Numbered from the stretch's first letter, positions 51,981-61,067 are shown. The stretch: DNA of 64,000 bases from Mycobacterium sp. Aquia_213 (GCF_026625985.1 NZ_CP113116.1:434001-498000); one strand, 5' to 3'. A program made the numbers and translations. The notes: generated by a model from the letters alone, not told the origin.

Positions 51981-53224
51981 CGGTATTCGCGCAGACGAAC
52001 GGGAAGCGCGGTCAGTCCGCGCATCAATGTGCTGTGCCGGTATTGCAGAATGATGTTGTCATCCAATGTGATCCGTTCAAAACGGGTTAGCAGCCGGCTG
52101 ATCGCGATCTCGCCTTCGAGGCGTGCCAGCGGCGCTCCGAGGCAGTGGTGAATGCCGTGCCCGAAGGCCAGGTGCGGGTTGGGGGCTCTGCTCACGTCGA
52201 GGCGGTCCGGGTCGTCGAACTGCCGGCTGTCGTGATTGGCGCCGAGCAGGGCGATCAACACGAGTTGGCCCGCGGGTATCTCGACATCACCGACCCGTAC
52301 CGCCTCGGCGGTGAATCGCATGGTGGCCGTGTTGAGCGGACTCTCGAACCGTAAGAACTCTTCGATCGCGGCGGGCATCAGCGACGGGTCGGTACGCAAG
52401 GCGGCGAGTTGAGATGGGTTGTGCAACAACGCGAGTACCCCGTTGCCGATCAGGTTCACCGTGGTTTCGTAGCCGGCCACGATCAACAGGTACGCGGTCG
52501 AAAGCAGCTCGTCTGAGGACAGTTTGTCGTCGACGTCGGACGCGTGCACCAATGCGCTGAGCAGGTCGTCGGCGGGCTGTGCGCGCTTGTGGGCGATCAA
52601 CGCGGTCAACAGGTCGATCAACGCGTTCTCGGCCGCCGCCAATTTGTGGGGGTCGCTGGTGGTGAGCAATGGTTCGACGTGCACGCGAAAGCGGTCGCGA
52701 TCCTCCGCCGGCACGCCCAGTAAGTTGCCGATGACCGCCAACGGCAGCCGAACCGCGTACGACGGCATCAGATCCACCGCGGCATCGCCTTGCGCGGCGA
52801 CCGCGACCCGATCGAGTAACGCGTCGGCGATGCCGACGATGTCGGGCCGCATCTTTCGCACGCTGCCGGCCGTGAACGCCTTGGTGAGCAGTTTGCGCAG
52901 CCGGGTGTGGTCGGGCGGATCCTGAAGCAACATATGGCTGTTGAGTAGCGACCGGTACGGGTCATGGGTGTCCCCTGGAAAGAACTCCGTCAGGCCCTGC
53001 CAATTCTTGCTCAGCCGCGGGTCGGCCAACAGTTCCCGCGCCTCGTCGTACCGGGCGACCAGCCAGGCTTGCGCCTCGCCCCAGATCGTGACGCGGTGCG
53101 CCGGGCCCTGCGCGCGCAGCCGGCGATACAGGGCGTGCGGGTCTTGGATGAAGGCCCGGTCAAGGCGCGGTGAGTTCTCCCTTGGCGCCCAGGGCCCACC
53201 GATCTGGCATGCGTTCTGGCTCAT
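51977..53224 (-). CDS. cytochrome P450
   Basis: 415 residues, soluble bacterial class. The I-helix has L-I-V-A-G-Y-E-T-T-V (oxygen activation), the K-helix E-E-F-L-R (E-x-x-R), and the haem loop F-G-H-G-I-H-H-C-L-G with cysteine ligand Cys361. It would hydroxylate a small lipophilic substrate with electrons from a ferredoxin; no ferredoxin gene is adjacent. The general sequence resembles CYP105/107-like bacterial enzymes; I cannot name the subfamily. It is 70 bp downstream of an MmyB-type regulator on the same strand and coupled to a small membrane gene. Confidence 0.93.
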   Translation of the reverse strand: MSQNACQIGGPWAPRENSPRLDRAFIQDPHALYRRLRAQGPAHRVTIWGEAQAWLVARYDEARELLADPRLSKNWQGLTEFFPGDTHDPYRSLLNSHMLLQDPPDHTRLRKLLTKAFTAGSVRKMRPDIVGIADALLDRVAVAAQGDAAVDLMPSYAVRLPLAVIGNLLGVPAEDRDRFRVHVEPLLTTSDPHKLAAAENALIDLLTALIAHKRAQPADDLLSALVHASDVDDKLSSDELLSTAYLLIVAGYETTVNLIGNGVLALLHNPSQLAALRTDPSLMPAAIEEFLRFESPLNTATMRFTAEAVRVGDVEIPAGQLVLIALLGANHDSRQFDDPDRLDVSRAPNPHLAFGHGIHHCLGAPLARLEGEIAISRLLTRFERITLDDNIILQYRHSTLMRGLTALPVRLREYR

Positions 53225-53294
53225 CTCACGAATACTGCGGCAGCAAACGACGGGTAACCAGGACGCGTGGTTCCTGGTTGCCCGACTCCCAGGT

Positions 53295-54179
53295 TCAGCC
53301 GGCGCCCAGCCGGCGAAGGCCGGCTTCCGACGGAGAACCGGGATCGGCCCAGTAGACCACCAGCACGTGACCGGTGGCCGGCAATGCCATCTGCTGGAAG
53401 TTCAGATGAAGCGCGCCCACCCGAGGGTGGTTGACTTCCAGCCCGCCGGCAGGTTTGTGTTTGACATCGTGGCGCTCCCACAGCCGACGAAACCGGGGGC
53501 TGTGCTCGATCAACTCGTCGACCAGGCGGATCAGCGCGGGGTCGGGACGTTGACCGTATGCCGCGCGAATCAAGCGGACCGACCACGCGGTCAGCAACTT
53601 CCAGTTGCGGTAAAAGTCCGGCGAGTCCGGAGCGAGAAACAGTTCCCGCATGGTGTTGGCCCCGACCCCCAAGTGCGGTGTGAGCGCCGTCGCAAGGCTG
53701 TTCGCGACGACGACGGTCATGCCCGGATTCATCACACATGCCGCGGCCAGCGGCCATCCGTCAAGCAGGGTGCCGAGTGCGGGATGTAGCTCCTGCAACG
53801 GCTCGATATGACCATCGGTGGACTGATGGCGCATCAGGTTTCGCATGTAGGCGACCGCATCGTCGTCCAGTAACAGGGCGCGGCTGATGGCATTGAGGAC
53901 CTGGTCCGACGGATGGTCTTCCCGGCCCTGCTCGAGCCGCAGGTAGTAGTCGGTGCTGATGCTGGCGAGCATTGCTACTTCTTCGCGACGCAGCCCGGCG
54001 ACTCTGCGGCGCCCGCCGGCCGGCAAACCCACGTCGGTGGGCTGGACCAGACTTCGGCGGGCACGCAGAAACTGTGCCAGGGCAGATCCTTCAGTCACGG
54101 CGGTCAACCCGCACAAGAATTGTGCGTCGGCATTGGCTTCGTCCCGTCGCATTCGCGGATTAGCTGCTTTATCCAGCAT
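53295..54179 (-). CDS. XRE-family regulator with MmyB ligand-binding domain
   Basis: 294 residues. An N-terminal helix-turn-helix (about 30-85) includes G-L-R-R-E-E-V-A-M-L-A-S-I-S and the MmyB-type Y-Y-L-R-L-E-Q-G-R. The C-terminal PAS-like MmyB domain includes N-P-G-M-T-V-V-V-A-N-S-L-A and V-N-H-P-R-V-G-A-L, which in related proteins binds fatty acids or similar ligands. It is probably the regulator of the P450 gene behind it. ATG at 54179; an ATG at M-R-R-D-E is an alternative. Confidence 0.9.
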   Translation of the reverse strand: MLDKAANPRMRRDEANADAQFLCGLTAVTEGSALAQFLRARRSLVQPTDVGLPAGGRRRVAGLRREEVAMLASISTDYYLRLEQGREDHPSDQVLNAISRALLLDDDAVAYMRNLMRHQSTDGHIEPLQELHPALGTLLDGWPLAAACVMNPGMTVVVANSLATALTPHLGVGANTMRELFLAPDSPDFYRNWKLLTAWSVRLIRAAYGQRPDPALIRLVDELIEHSPRFRRLWERHDVKHKPAGGLEVNHPRVGALHLNFQQMALPATGHVLVVYWADPGSPSEAGLRRLGAG

Positions 54180-54573
54180 AACCAGCAGTTAGCCGGTGGC
54201 GCAGGCCTACGACGGGAGCTCGGGCCGGGGGGGGGCGATTCCCTAACGCGGCCCAGCAGCCGACCGGCTTTCGTGCGCGAAGCATAACTCCCACTGGGGG
54301 AGCCACGGAAAACTCATATATCTCTCCAATCATATTTGTTTGCAGACTTTTTCATGGAGAAAACAAAAGTCGCAGCAGCTCAGGCCTTGAATATGAACAG
54401 TTTTCGACTCGGCAATGAATTGGCCAGTCTTGGACTGTCATTACTCGGCGTGGCGCATCTAACGTGTCCAGTCGTCTGATTGGGGAGCCCGCGATCGGGT
54501 ACTGAAAGTCTCGAGTATCGAAAGCCGCCGGGCGCTGAAAGTTGTTGAATCGAAGCTATTTTGAGGAGGAATC
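54180..54573. other. 394-bp divergent regulatory region, AT-rich, with a G9 tract
   Basis: It separates the MmyB regulator (minus) from the PE gene (plus) and holds no supported gene. It contains nine Gs at 54227-54235, a near-palindrome CTCCCACTGGGGGAG (54288-54302), which could be a regulator operator, and AT-rich stretches (54310-54370 and 54400-54450) unlike the rest of the window. The PE start has an excellent SD, GAGGAGG. The AT-richness and the lack of local conservation suggest transferred DNA, by inference. Confidence 0.6.
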
Positions 54574-54873
54574 ATGTCTTTCGTAAGGGCACAGCCTGAA
54601 GTGCTGCATGCGGTCGCCGCTGAGCTGCACAGCGTGAATGAGGCAGTGCGGGAGGGGAGTTCAGCTGCTGCAACACCGACGACGGGAGTGGCCCCCGCCG
54701 CCGCCGATATCGTGTCGGTATTGACTGCGGCACAGTTTGTTTCGCACGCGCAGCGCTTTCAGGCGATCAGCGCCGAGGCGGCGGTGGTCCGAGAGCAGTT
54801 AGTGGCCACGCTCGGCATCAGCGCCGGCTCGTATGCCGCCACCGAGATCGCCAACGCCACCGCGGTCGGTTAG
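54574..54873 (+). CDS. PE family protein
   Basis: 99 residues: M-S-F-V-R-A-Q-P-E-V then a helical hairpin with P-T-T-G-V-A-P-A-A-A-D at the turn. The C-terminal Y-A-A-T-E fits the type VII export signal Y-x-x-x-D/E. PE proteins bind a PPE partner head to tail and are secreted by an ESX system. The PPE gene follows by 8 bp. By position this pair corresponds to PE32/PPE65 of M. tuberculosis. No additional C-terminal domain is present. Confidence 0.93.
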   Translation: MSFVRAQPEVLHAVAAELHSVNEAVREGSSAAATPTTGVAPAAADIVSVLTAAQFVSHAQRFQAISAEAAVVREQLVATLGISAGSYAATEIANATAVG

Positions 54874-54881
54874 GCGAGGAC

Positions 54882-56129
54882 ATGTTGGATTTCGCGCAGT
54901 TGCCGCCGGAGATCAACTCCACGCTGATGTATTCGGGGCCCGGCTCGGGACCCCTGCTGGCCGCCGCGGCGGCCTGGGATGTGTTGGCCGCCGAGCTGTA
55001 TGCCGCGGCGGCCGTCTATGGGTCGCTGATTGCCGGCCTTACCGACGGCCCCTGGGAGGGTCCGTCGGCCGCGTCGATGCTGGCCGCAGCCGTGCCGCAA
55101 GTGGCGTGGCTGCAGAGCACGGCCGGGCAGGCGGAACTGGCCGGCGCGCAGGCCGCGGCGGCCGCGGGTGCCTTCGAGGCGGCGTTCGCCGAAACGGTGC
55201 CCCCGCCGGTGGTCGCGGCGAACCGCGTGTTGCTGATGGAGTTGCTGGCGACGAACTTCCTCGGTCAGAACACTGCGGCAATCGCGGCCACCGAGACGCA
55301 GTACGGCGAGATGTGGGCGCAAGACGCGGCCGCGATGTACGGCTACGCGGGTGCGTCGTCCGCGGCGGCGACGTTGCCGGCGCCCCAACCGGCGGCCCCC
55401 GCTACCAACGCCGCCGGGACCGCCGGCCAGGCCGCGGCGGTCGCGCAAGCGGCGGGAACCAACGCGGGCACCAATGCGCAGACGCTCAACGCGGTGCCCC
55501 AGACCCTGTCGGCGCTGTCCGGGTCGTCGAACAATCAGCTTGCCGCCCCGCCCTGGCTATCCTCCGGTGGAATCGGCATGAACGCCGAAGGAGATGGGAT
55601 TCAGCTCAGTGGACCGCTGGGCGATCTCTTCGAGGGTCTGACGGGGTCGCAGGTTTTGGATGCCAGCTCGCCGTTCGACGCATTCATCCGATTGATTTCG
55701 CCGACAAGGCTTTTCACCACCGCGTTCAAGGACGTCCAAGGTCTGGCCCAGGGTTTCGCGCCCCAGGCCGCCAAGGCTGCCACCGAGGGTGCCGCCCACG
55801 CCGCGGAGGGCGCGGCGCGGGCCGTCGAGTCGGTACCGCATGCGCTTTCGGGTGCTCTCGGCAATGCGATGGGAGCCGTGGGCAAAGCGGGATCCGTTGG
55901 CGGCTTGTCGGTTCCGGCTTCGTGGGGGTCTGTCACCCCGGTGGCAAACCCCGCCGTCGTGACGGTCAACGGTCTCGGTGCCGCCGCGGCGGCACAGCCC
56001 GCGACCAACGCGGTCGGTGGGATGCCGCTGATGGGTACCGGGGCGGGGCGCGCGGCTGCGGCCCACTTTGCTCCTCCCCGATACGGTTTCAAGCCCATGG
56101 TCATCGCTCACCCCCCGGCAGGGGGGTGA
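54882..56129 (+). CDS. PPE family protein, PPE-SVP type
   Basis: 415 residues. The N-terminal PPE domain (about 1-175) opens L-D-F-A-Q-L-P-P-E-I-N-S and has the W-E-G helix-turn (G-P-W-E-G-P-S). The middle is Ala/Thr-rich, and the C-terminal region carries G-x-x-S-V-P-x-x-W as G-G-L-S-V-P-A-S-W near residue 345, defining the PPE-SVP subfamily. It ends H-P-P-A-G-G. Expected to be exported with the upstream PE protein by a type VII system. The usual esx gene pair after this PE-PPE unit in M. tuberculosis (esxW/V) is missing. Confidence 0.95.
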   Translation: MLDFAQLPPEINSTLMYSGPGSGPLLAAAAAWDVLAAELYAAAAVYGSLIAGLTDGPWEGPSAASMLAAAVPQVAWLQSTAGQAELAGAQAAAAAGAFEAAFAETVPPPVVAANRVLLMELLATNFLGQNTAAIAATETQYGEMWAQDAAAMYGYAGASSAAATLPAPQPAAPATNAAGTAGQAAAVAQAAGTNAGTNAQTLNAVPQTLSALSGSSNNQLAAPPWLSSGGIGMNAEGDGIQLSGPLGDLFEGLTGSQVLDASSPFDAFIRLISPTRLFTTAFKDVQGLAQGFAPQAAKAATEGAAHAAEGAARAVESVPHALSGALGNAMGAVGKAGSVGGLSVPASWGSVTPVANPAVVTVNGLGAAAAAQPATNAVGGMPLMGTGAGRAAAAHFAPPRYGFKPMVIAHPPAGG

Positions 56130-56156
56130 TGCGAACGCCCAGGTCCTAGGGCGTTC

Positions 56157-57746
56157 TCAGAAGGGCGGGTCGTCGGGCAGGGGTGGCGACGCCGGGACGT
56201 CAGGAGTCCAGTCCGCGGGCAGTTCTTCCGGCTCTCGGGGATCATTGATCCAAGTACAGAAGGGGCTGGTACTCGGCGCCCCCTTGAAGGCAAAAAGCAT
56301 GCCGCGCGCGTGATTTCGAAATTGTCGAGCGGCGATTTCCTGCCTTTTGGCCTGCGCGAGTTCTCGCTGAGCATCGTTGATGGGGCGCTGCTTTCGATTG
56401 TGTAAGCGTGCCTGGGTGATTCGTGAACTCCGCTCTTTGGATCGGCTCCGTCTGCGGTGCACCGGTGCAACACATGCGGGCCCGCTTTGCTGCGGAAAGA
56501 GGTCAGCGCCGGCAGGGCTGGTTCGGTAACTGCGCCCGGTGGGCGATGTCCAGATGACGGTCCCGTCGGTCAGTTGAACATCGGACCATGCACCGAAAGT
56601 CTTGAGTCGATGATGTTGGCGGCAAAGGCATTTGAGGTTCACCACCGTGGTCGGTCCGCCGGACGCCGGATTCTCATGGCTGAACGGGACTGTGTGGTCG
56701 ATGTCGCAAACACTGGCAGGCCGGCTGCATCCGGGAAAGCGGCAGGTGAGATCCCGGCAGCGGATCGCTCGTTCGAGCGCCGCCGATGGTTGATAACGCA
56801 GCGCTTCCCCCGGACTGGTGACTGGGTCAGCGACGAGCAGTGCGGCGGCGGCCGCCAATTCACGGACCTGCTCCGCGTCAATGACGCCATACCCTTCCAG
56901 GTAGCCGGGCTGCGTGCCGTTGGCCATGACGGTTTGCTCGCTGGCTACCACGTTGATCACCACCTGTGCCCGGCCCCGATAGCATTCGGGGACTCCGGTG
57001 CTCGCTCTGGCGGGGCAATCAGATTGTCCGCACGCGCACCAGAGGTGATGGCCTTGGGTCAGCGCGGCCAGTGCATCAGCGCGGCGTTGATCGAAGGTCC
57101 GCGGGTCGGCCGGACACACGTCCTTGGCAAGCTCGGAGAGCCGGCGATCAAAGCTCGCCGCGGCCGCGGCGGCGACCGTGCCGTAGACCTCGGCCATCCC
57201 GTTCTCGAGGGCATTGATGCCGATGTGTCGCTCGTCTTCGGCGGCAGTACGGCGCTCACGGGCGGCGTCTGGATCGACGGCGCGGACCGTGGCATCGACG
57301 GCGTTGATGATGCGCTGCCTCGACCAGCTGTGCCAGTTTCCGATGCGAGTAGCCAGCGACCGGTCAAGCCGGACAATCAGCTCGGCGTCGGTGACCAGAT
57401 CGGTGCGCCTGATGATCAATTGCACGGTGCGCCAATCGGTTCGCCCCTCGGCCAGCAAAGCCGCGATCCGGGGCAATCTGGTGTGCAACGCATCGGCATC
57501 CGACACCAGGTAGCTGGCCGCCATGGGGGACAGGTTCATCGCGGCGGCCACCTCGGCCGAGGTCTGCTCGAACCCGTCGATCACCGCGTACCCGTGTCGA
57601 GCTTCGGCCTGCTCAGTCGTGGCCAGTCGGTGCCGCAGCAAGGCCGCGACCGCTTCCAGCCGCCGCGCAATCAGCGTCGACTCCTGCCGATGCGTGGATT
57701 CGACAACCGCGACCAAAGCGGCCGGGTCGGCAATAGTATCGAACAT
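56157..57746 (-). CDS. 13E12-type DUF222/HNH endonuclease-like protein
   Basis: 529 residues from ATG 57746. The DUF222 helical region (about 20-300) is followed by an HNH site: C-R-F-P-G-C-S-R-P, C-D-I-D-H-T-V-P-F, N-L-K-C-L-C-R-Q-H-H-R-L-K. This is the REP13E12 family, repeated in mycobacterial genomes and used by some prophages as attachment sites. The start codon lies in a near-perfect mycobacterial SOS box (57739-57754), as known for M. tuberculosis members. The C-terminal 100 residues are basic. The frame stays open to 57851, which would place the SOS box inside the gene. Confidence 0.88.
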   Translation of the reverse strand: MFDTIADPAALVAVVESTHRQESTLIARRLEAVAALLRHRLATTEQAEARHGYAVIDGFEQTSAEVAAAMNLSPMAASYLVSDADALHTRLPRIAALLAEGRTDWRTVQLIIRRTDLVTDAELIVRLDRSLATRIGNWHSWSRQRIINAVDATVRAVDPDAARERRTAAEDERHIGINALENGMAEVYGTVAAAAAASFDRRLSELAKDVCPADPRTFDQRRADALAALTQGHHLWCACGQSDCPARASTGVPECYRGRAQVVINVVASEQTVMANGTQPGYLEGYGVIDAEQVRELAAAAALLVADPVTSPGEALRYQPSAALERAIRCRDLTCRFPGCSRPASVCDIDHTVPFSHENPASGGPTTVVNLKCLCRQHHRLKTFGAWSDVQLTDGTVIWTSPTGRSYRTSPAGADLFPQQSGPACVAPVHRRRSRSKERSSRITQARLHNRKQRPINDAQRELAQAKRQEIAARQFRNHARGMLFAFKGAPSTSPFCTWINDPREPEELPADWTPDVPASPPLPDDPPF

Positions 57747-57754
57747 ACATTCGA
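57739..57754 (-). promoter_or_regulatory. LexA SOS box overlapping the DUF222/HNH gene start
   Basis: On the minus strand it reads TCGAAT-GTAT-GTTCGA, one base off the mycobacterial consensus TCGAAC-N4-GTTCGA. The ATG at 57746 is within it. Binding of LexA here would block the promoter directly, so the gene is predicted to be induced by DNA damage. Confidence 0.78.
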
Positions 57755-57807
57755 TCGTAGCTACACGGTCCGACAAGACTGCGCGGCGCCCTGGTGCGCC
57801 GGCGCGT

Positions 57808-58821
57808 CTAGGGCGTAACGAGAATCTTGCAGTGCCGCTCGGGGTCGGCAAGGTCGTCGAAGGCCGCGCCGACTCCGTCCAGGCCCACCTCGCCGGTGAT
57901 CAACGGGCTGACGTCGATCTCGCCGTCGGCCAGCGAGCGCAGCGACTCGGCGAATTCCTCGGGGCCGTAGGCCAAACAGAATTGCACGTTGATCTCTTTG
58001 GCAATCGCGAAGAATGGGTGGAAGGTGTCTGCCTCCATGCACACTCCGGCAACGATCAGCCGGGTGCCCGGGCGCGCTCGCAAGAGCACGTCGTCGATGA
58101 TTCCGGGCACTCCGATCGCCTCGAACACCACAGCCGGTTTGACCGTGTCGAACGGCGAACCCTGCGCGGCATCCAGCGTCTGGTGGGCGCCCATGGCCTT
58201 CGCCAGCTCCCGGCGCTTCGGCGAAAAATCAGATGCCACAATGTTTTCCACGCCGCGTGCGCGAAGGGATCCTATGATCGCGATTCCGATTGGGCCGCAG
58301 CCCAGCACCAGGGCGGTCTCGCCGCGCTCGATGTTCGACTTGTTGACGGCATGCAGCCCCACCGCCATCGGCTCGGTCAGCGCGGCGTGTTTGAAGTCCA
58401 GCCCGTTGGGGACGGGCAGCAGCAGCAGCGCCGAGAGCAACATCCGTTCGGCGTAGCCGCCGATGGTGTTGTTGCTGTAGACGATCGGTTCCGCGCCCTT
58501 GGCGGACAACAGCACCGGGATCGAGGTGACGATGGTTCCGGCCGGATGGGTTTCGGTGTCGGGCCCGGCCTCGAGCACCTCGGCACTGAATTCGTGGCCC
58601 ATGAATATGTCGTGCTTGAGGTCAACGTTCATGCCGCCGGCGCCGCGCGCGACCTGCTCGGTCATCTCCAGCACGTGCTGGCCGTGTGCGGCGAAATGCA
58701 AGTCGGAGCCGCAGATTCCGCAGGCCCGGATGGCCACCAGCACCTGGCCGGATTCGGGCACCGGGTCTGCAACGTCGTCTCGATAGACCATCCGGCCGTC
58801 GCGCAGTACCGAGGCGCGCAT
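57808..58821 (-). CDS. zinc-type MDR alcohol/polyol dehydrogenase
   Basis: 337 residues. The catalytic zinc ligands are C-G-I-C-G-S-D-L-H (Cys about 37) and G-H-E-F-S-A-E (His about 73). The Rossmann motif is V-L-G-C-G-P-I-G. The structural-zinc loop with four cysteines is absent (V-Y-S-N-N-T-I in its place), and an insert of about 20 residues lies after the first zinc ligand. Substrate unknown. It overlaps the luciferase-like gene by one base (TGATG), so it joins the ephA operon here. I recall nothing equivalent in this operon in H37Rv. Confidence 0.88.
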   Translation of the reverse strand: MRASVLRDGRMVYRDDVADPVPESGQVLVAIRACGICGSDLHFAAHGQHVLEMTEQVARGAGGMNVDLKHDIFMGHEFSAEVLEAGPDTETHPAGTIVTSIPVLLSAKGAEPIVYSNNTIGGYAERMLLSALLLLPVPNGLDFKHAALTEPMAVGLHAVNKSNIERGETALVLGCGPIGIAIIGSLRARGVENIVASDFSPKRRELAKAMGAHQTLDAAQGSPFDTVKPAVVFEAIGVPGIIDDVLLRARPGTRLIVAGVCMEADTFHPFFAIAKEINVQFCLAYGPEEFAESLRSLADGEIDVSPLITGEVGLDGVGAAFDDLADPERHCKILVTP

Positions 58822-60008
58822 CAGTTCGTCGCGCCTTCGTGCTCGCCGACATGCTCGGTGATGGCTTTCACGACGGCCTCACCGGCGCGGCCGATCAATT
58901 GATCGCGATGGACTTTGGCCCAGTCGTGTGAGGCGCGCGATGCCGCCAGCTGACCCTTGAAGTGGGGAATCACCTTGCGGGCCATCAGGTCATAGGAGTG
59001 GTAAGTCGCTTCGGGGGAGGCCCAGTCGTGACCCAGCAGCAACAGCGTCCCGAAGCCGCCCGACCGTTCCAGCAGGTCCTCGATGTGTGCGATCGCATCG
59101 TCAGGCGTGCCGATGCAGCAATTCCCTTTGGCCGCATAGTCTTCGACGAACTCATAGGGTGTCTGCGTGCCCTCCACGGTGTTGGCCAGCGGGACGAATC
59201 CCGCTGCTCCGAAGTAGTTGGCGAAATCCTGTAGCCCGTACGTACAGTCATTGATCGCCTGCTCGCGGCTGTCGGCGATGTGCATGATGGACAGCACCCG
59301 CCAGTCGGCCCGATTCGGTTCGTCGCGCCCGACTTTGGCGGCCTGCTCGCGCACCACGTCCCACGTCGTCTCCAGCGCGGCGAAACCGCCGGGCACCGAC
59401 ATCGACAGCGACAGCAATGACGTGCCCAGCGCGCCTGCCAGCCGTGGCCCGGACGGCGAAATCATTGCCGCCGTGGAGATTTCCGGATAGGGCCAGGTGT
59501 ACGGGCGGATGTGCAGCTGCGCGTCGCGCAACGTGAACCAGTCGGTGTGGCGGTCGATGCGCTCGGTGGGCCCGGCGCGGAACAGCGCCAGGATCGCTTC
59601 GAGCGACTCCTGCATCATGTGCCGCTGATCGACCGGGTCGATGCCCATCATGTAGGCGTCCGACGGCAGCGCACCGGGGCCGGTGCCGAACATCACGCGG
59701 CCGCGCGTCAAGTGGTCCAGCAGCACCCAGCGGTCCGCCACCATCAGCGGATGGTGGTAGGGGAGCGAGACCACGCCGGTGCCCAGCCGGATGTGCTTGG
59801 TCCGTTCCGCGGCGGCCGCGATGAACACCTCCGGGCAGGCGATCAACTCGTAGCCACCGGAGTGGTGCTCGCCGAACCAGGCTTCGTCGAACCCCAGGCG
59901 ATCCAGCGCAACGACACGTTCCATGTCGTATTCCAGTGCGATCGTTGGGGATTGGCCGATCGGGTGAAATGGTGTGATAAAGTCGCCGAAACGAAGCGGT
60001 GCGTTCAC
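58821..60008 (-). CDS. luciferase-like (LLM) monooxygenase, Rv3618-like
   Basis: 395 residues, equal to Rv3618 as I recall. TIM-barrel bacterial-luciferase fold with E-A-W-F-G-E-H-H and the P-Y-H-H-P cofactor region, then W-P-Y-P-E-I. It may use reduced FMN or F420 to oxidise a small molecule. GTG at 60008 overlaps the ephA stop (GTGA). With ephA and the MDR dehydrogenase it forms an oxidation set: monooxygenase, epoxide hydrolase, dehydrogenase. Confidence 0.9.
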   Translation of the reverse strand: MNAPLRFGDFITPFHPIGQSPTIALEYDMERVVALDRLGFDEAWFGEHHSGGYELIACPEVFIAAAAERTKHIRLGTGVVSLPYHHPLMVADRWVLLDHLTRGRVMFGTGPGALPSDAYMMGIDPVDQRHMMQESLEAILALFRAGPTERIDRHTDWFTLRDAQLHIRPYTWPYPEISTAAMISPSGPRLAGALGTSLLSLSMSVPGGFAALETTWDVVREQAAKVGRDEPNRADWRVLSIMHIADSREQAINDCTYGLQDFANYFGAAGFVPLANTVEGTQTPYEFVEDYAAKGNCCIGTPDDAIAHIEDLLERSGGFGTLLLLGHDWASPEATYHSYDLMARKVIPHFKGQLAASRASHDWAKVHRDQLIGRAGEAVVKAITEHVGEHEGATN

Positions 60009-60979
60009 CGCAGCTCCAATCCGTTGAGAAATTCCAGCAATACGGTGTTGACCTCGTCGGGTCGTTCCTGTTGTAGCCAGTGTCCGGCGCCCTCGAGCAT
60101 CACCTGGCGGTACGGCCCGGAGACGATCTCGGCGGCGCGGTCGGCGCGGGTGAAGGCGAGAACGGGATCGGCTGTGCCACCGATGAACAAGCACGGCACC
60201 GAGATCTTCGCGTCGGCGAGGTCGGCGGTGATCTCCCAGTTGCGGTCGAAATTGCGATACCAGTTCAGGCCGCCGGTAAATCCGGTGCGGGAAAACTCGG
60301 CGATGTAGTGGTCGAGTTCGTCCTGGCTTATCCAGTCCGGCAGCGCATCGGGTTCGGGCAGGCGATCGATGAAGCCTTCCGGACCGGGTGCCACCATCCG
60401 CATCCCCGCGGCCTGGTCACCGTCTGTCCGCAAGCCGCCCATCAACCGGCGGATCGCGCGGGCGGGATCACCGTTGAGTTCGGCGTCGGCGACGCCGGGC
60501 TCCTGGAAATACAGGATGTAGAAGAAATTCTCGCCGAATGTGTTGCGCCAGGCCTGCGTCGGCGCCACCTGCGATCGGGGCGTCGCGGGCACGCTGAGGG
60601 CGGCGACGGCGGCGACGCGGTCCGGATGCAGCAGCGGCGCATGCCACACCACCGGGGCGCCCCAGTCGTGGCCGACCCAGACGGCGCGCTCGGCGCCGAC
60701 GTCGTCGAGCAGGCCGACGATGTCGGTCGTCAGCTCGCGGATGTTGTAGGCGTCGATCTCCTCGGGGCGAGAGGAGCCGCCGTACCCACGCTGGTCGGGA
60801 GCCAGCACGTGATAACCCGCCGCCGCGAGCGCCGGAATCTGGTGTCGCCAGGAATAGGCCAATTCGGGAAAGCCGTGCGCCAAGACCACCACCGGCGCGC
60901 CGCGGTCGCCGGCTTCGACGACTCGCAGTCGCACTCCGTTGGTCTCGACTAACCGTTCGGTTGATATGGGCACCAACAC
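60005..60979 (-). CDS. ephA: epoxide hydrolase EphA
   Basis: 324 residues, Rv3617. Oxyanion motif H-G-F-P (35-38), nucleophile Asp105 in V-G-H-D-W-G, the acid in D-P-V-L, and the catalytic histidine in G-A-G-H-W-L. Tyrosines in L-N-W-Y-R-N-F and N-F-F-Y-I-L-Y fit the epoxide-activating lid residues. It opens epoxides to diols in the cytoplasm. Starts GTG 60979, TTG 60976 and GTG 60973 are adjacent and equally possible. First gene of the minus-strand operon with the LLM and MDR genes. Confidence 0.94.
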   Translation of the reverse strand: MLVPISTERLVETNGVRLRVVEAGDRGAPVVVLAHGFPELAYSWRHQIPALAAAGYHVLAPDQRGYGGSSRPEEIDAYNIRELTTDIVGLLDDVGAERAVWVGHDWGAPVVWHAPLLHPDRVAAVAALSVPATPRSQVAPTQAWRNTFGENFFYILYFQEPGVADAELNGDPARAIRRLMGGLRTDGDQAAGMRMVAPGPEGFIDRLPEPDALPDWISQDELDHYIAEFSRTGFTGGLNWYRNFDRNWEITADLADAKISVPCLFIGGTADPVLAFTRADRAAEIVSGPYRQVMLEGAGHWLQQERPDEVNTVLLEFLNGLELR

Positions 60980-61067
60980 ACCAAATCACAACCCCTCTGG
61001 CCTGAGAAGTATTCAGCGAGGTTGAAATGGCCGTTCACTTAGCGGCGGGTCTGGTTGTCTTATAGGC

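Noticed and set aside
54833..56149. 438-codon frame overlapping the PPE gene in another frame
   Set aside because: Gly/Arg-rich composition is the plus-one shadow of the Ala/Gly-rich PPE sequence.
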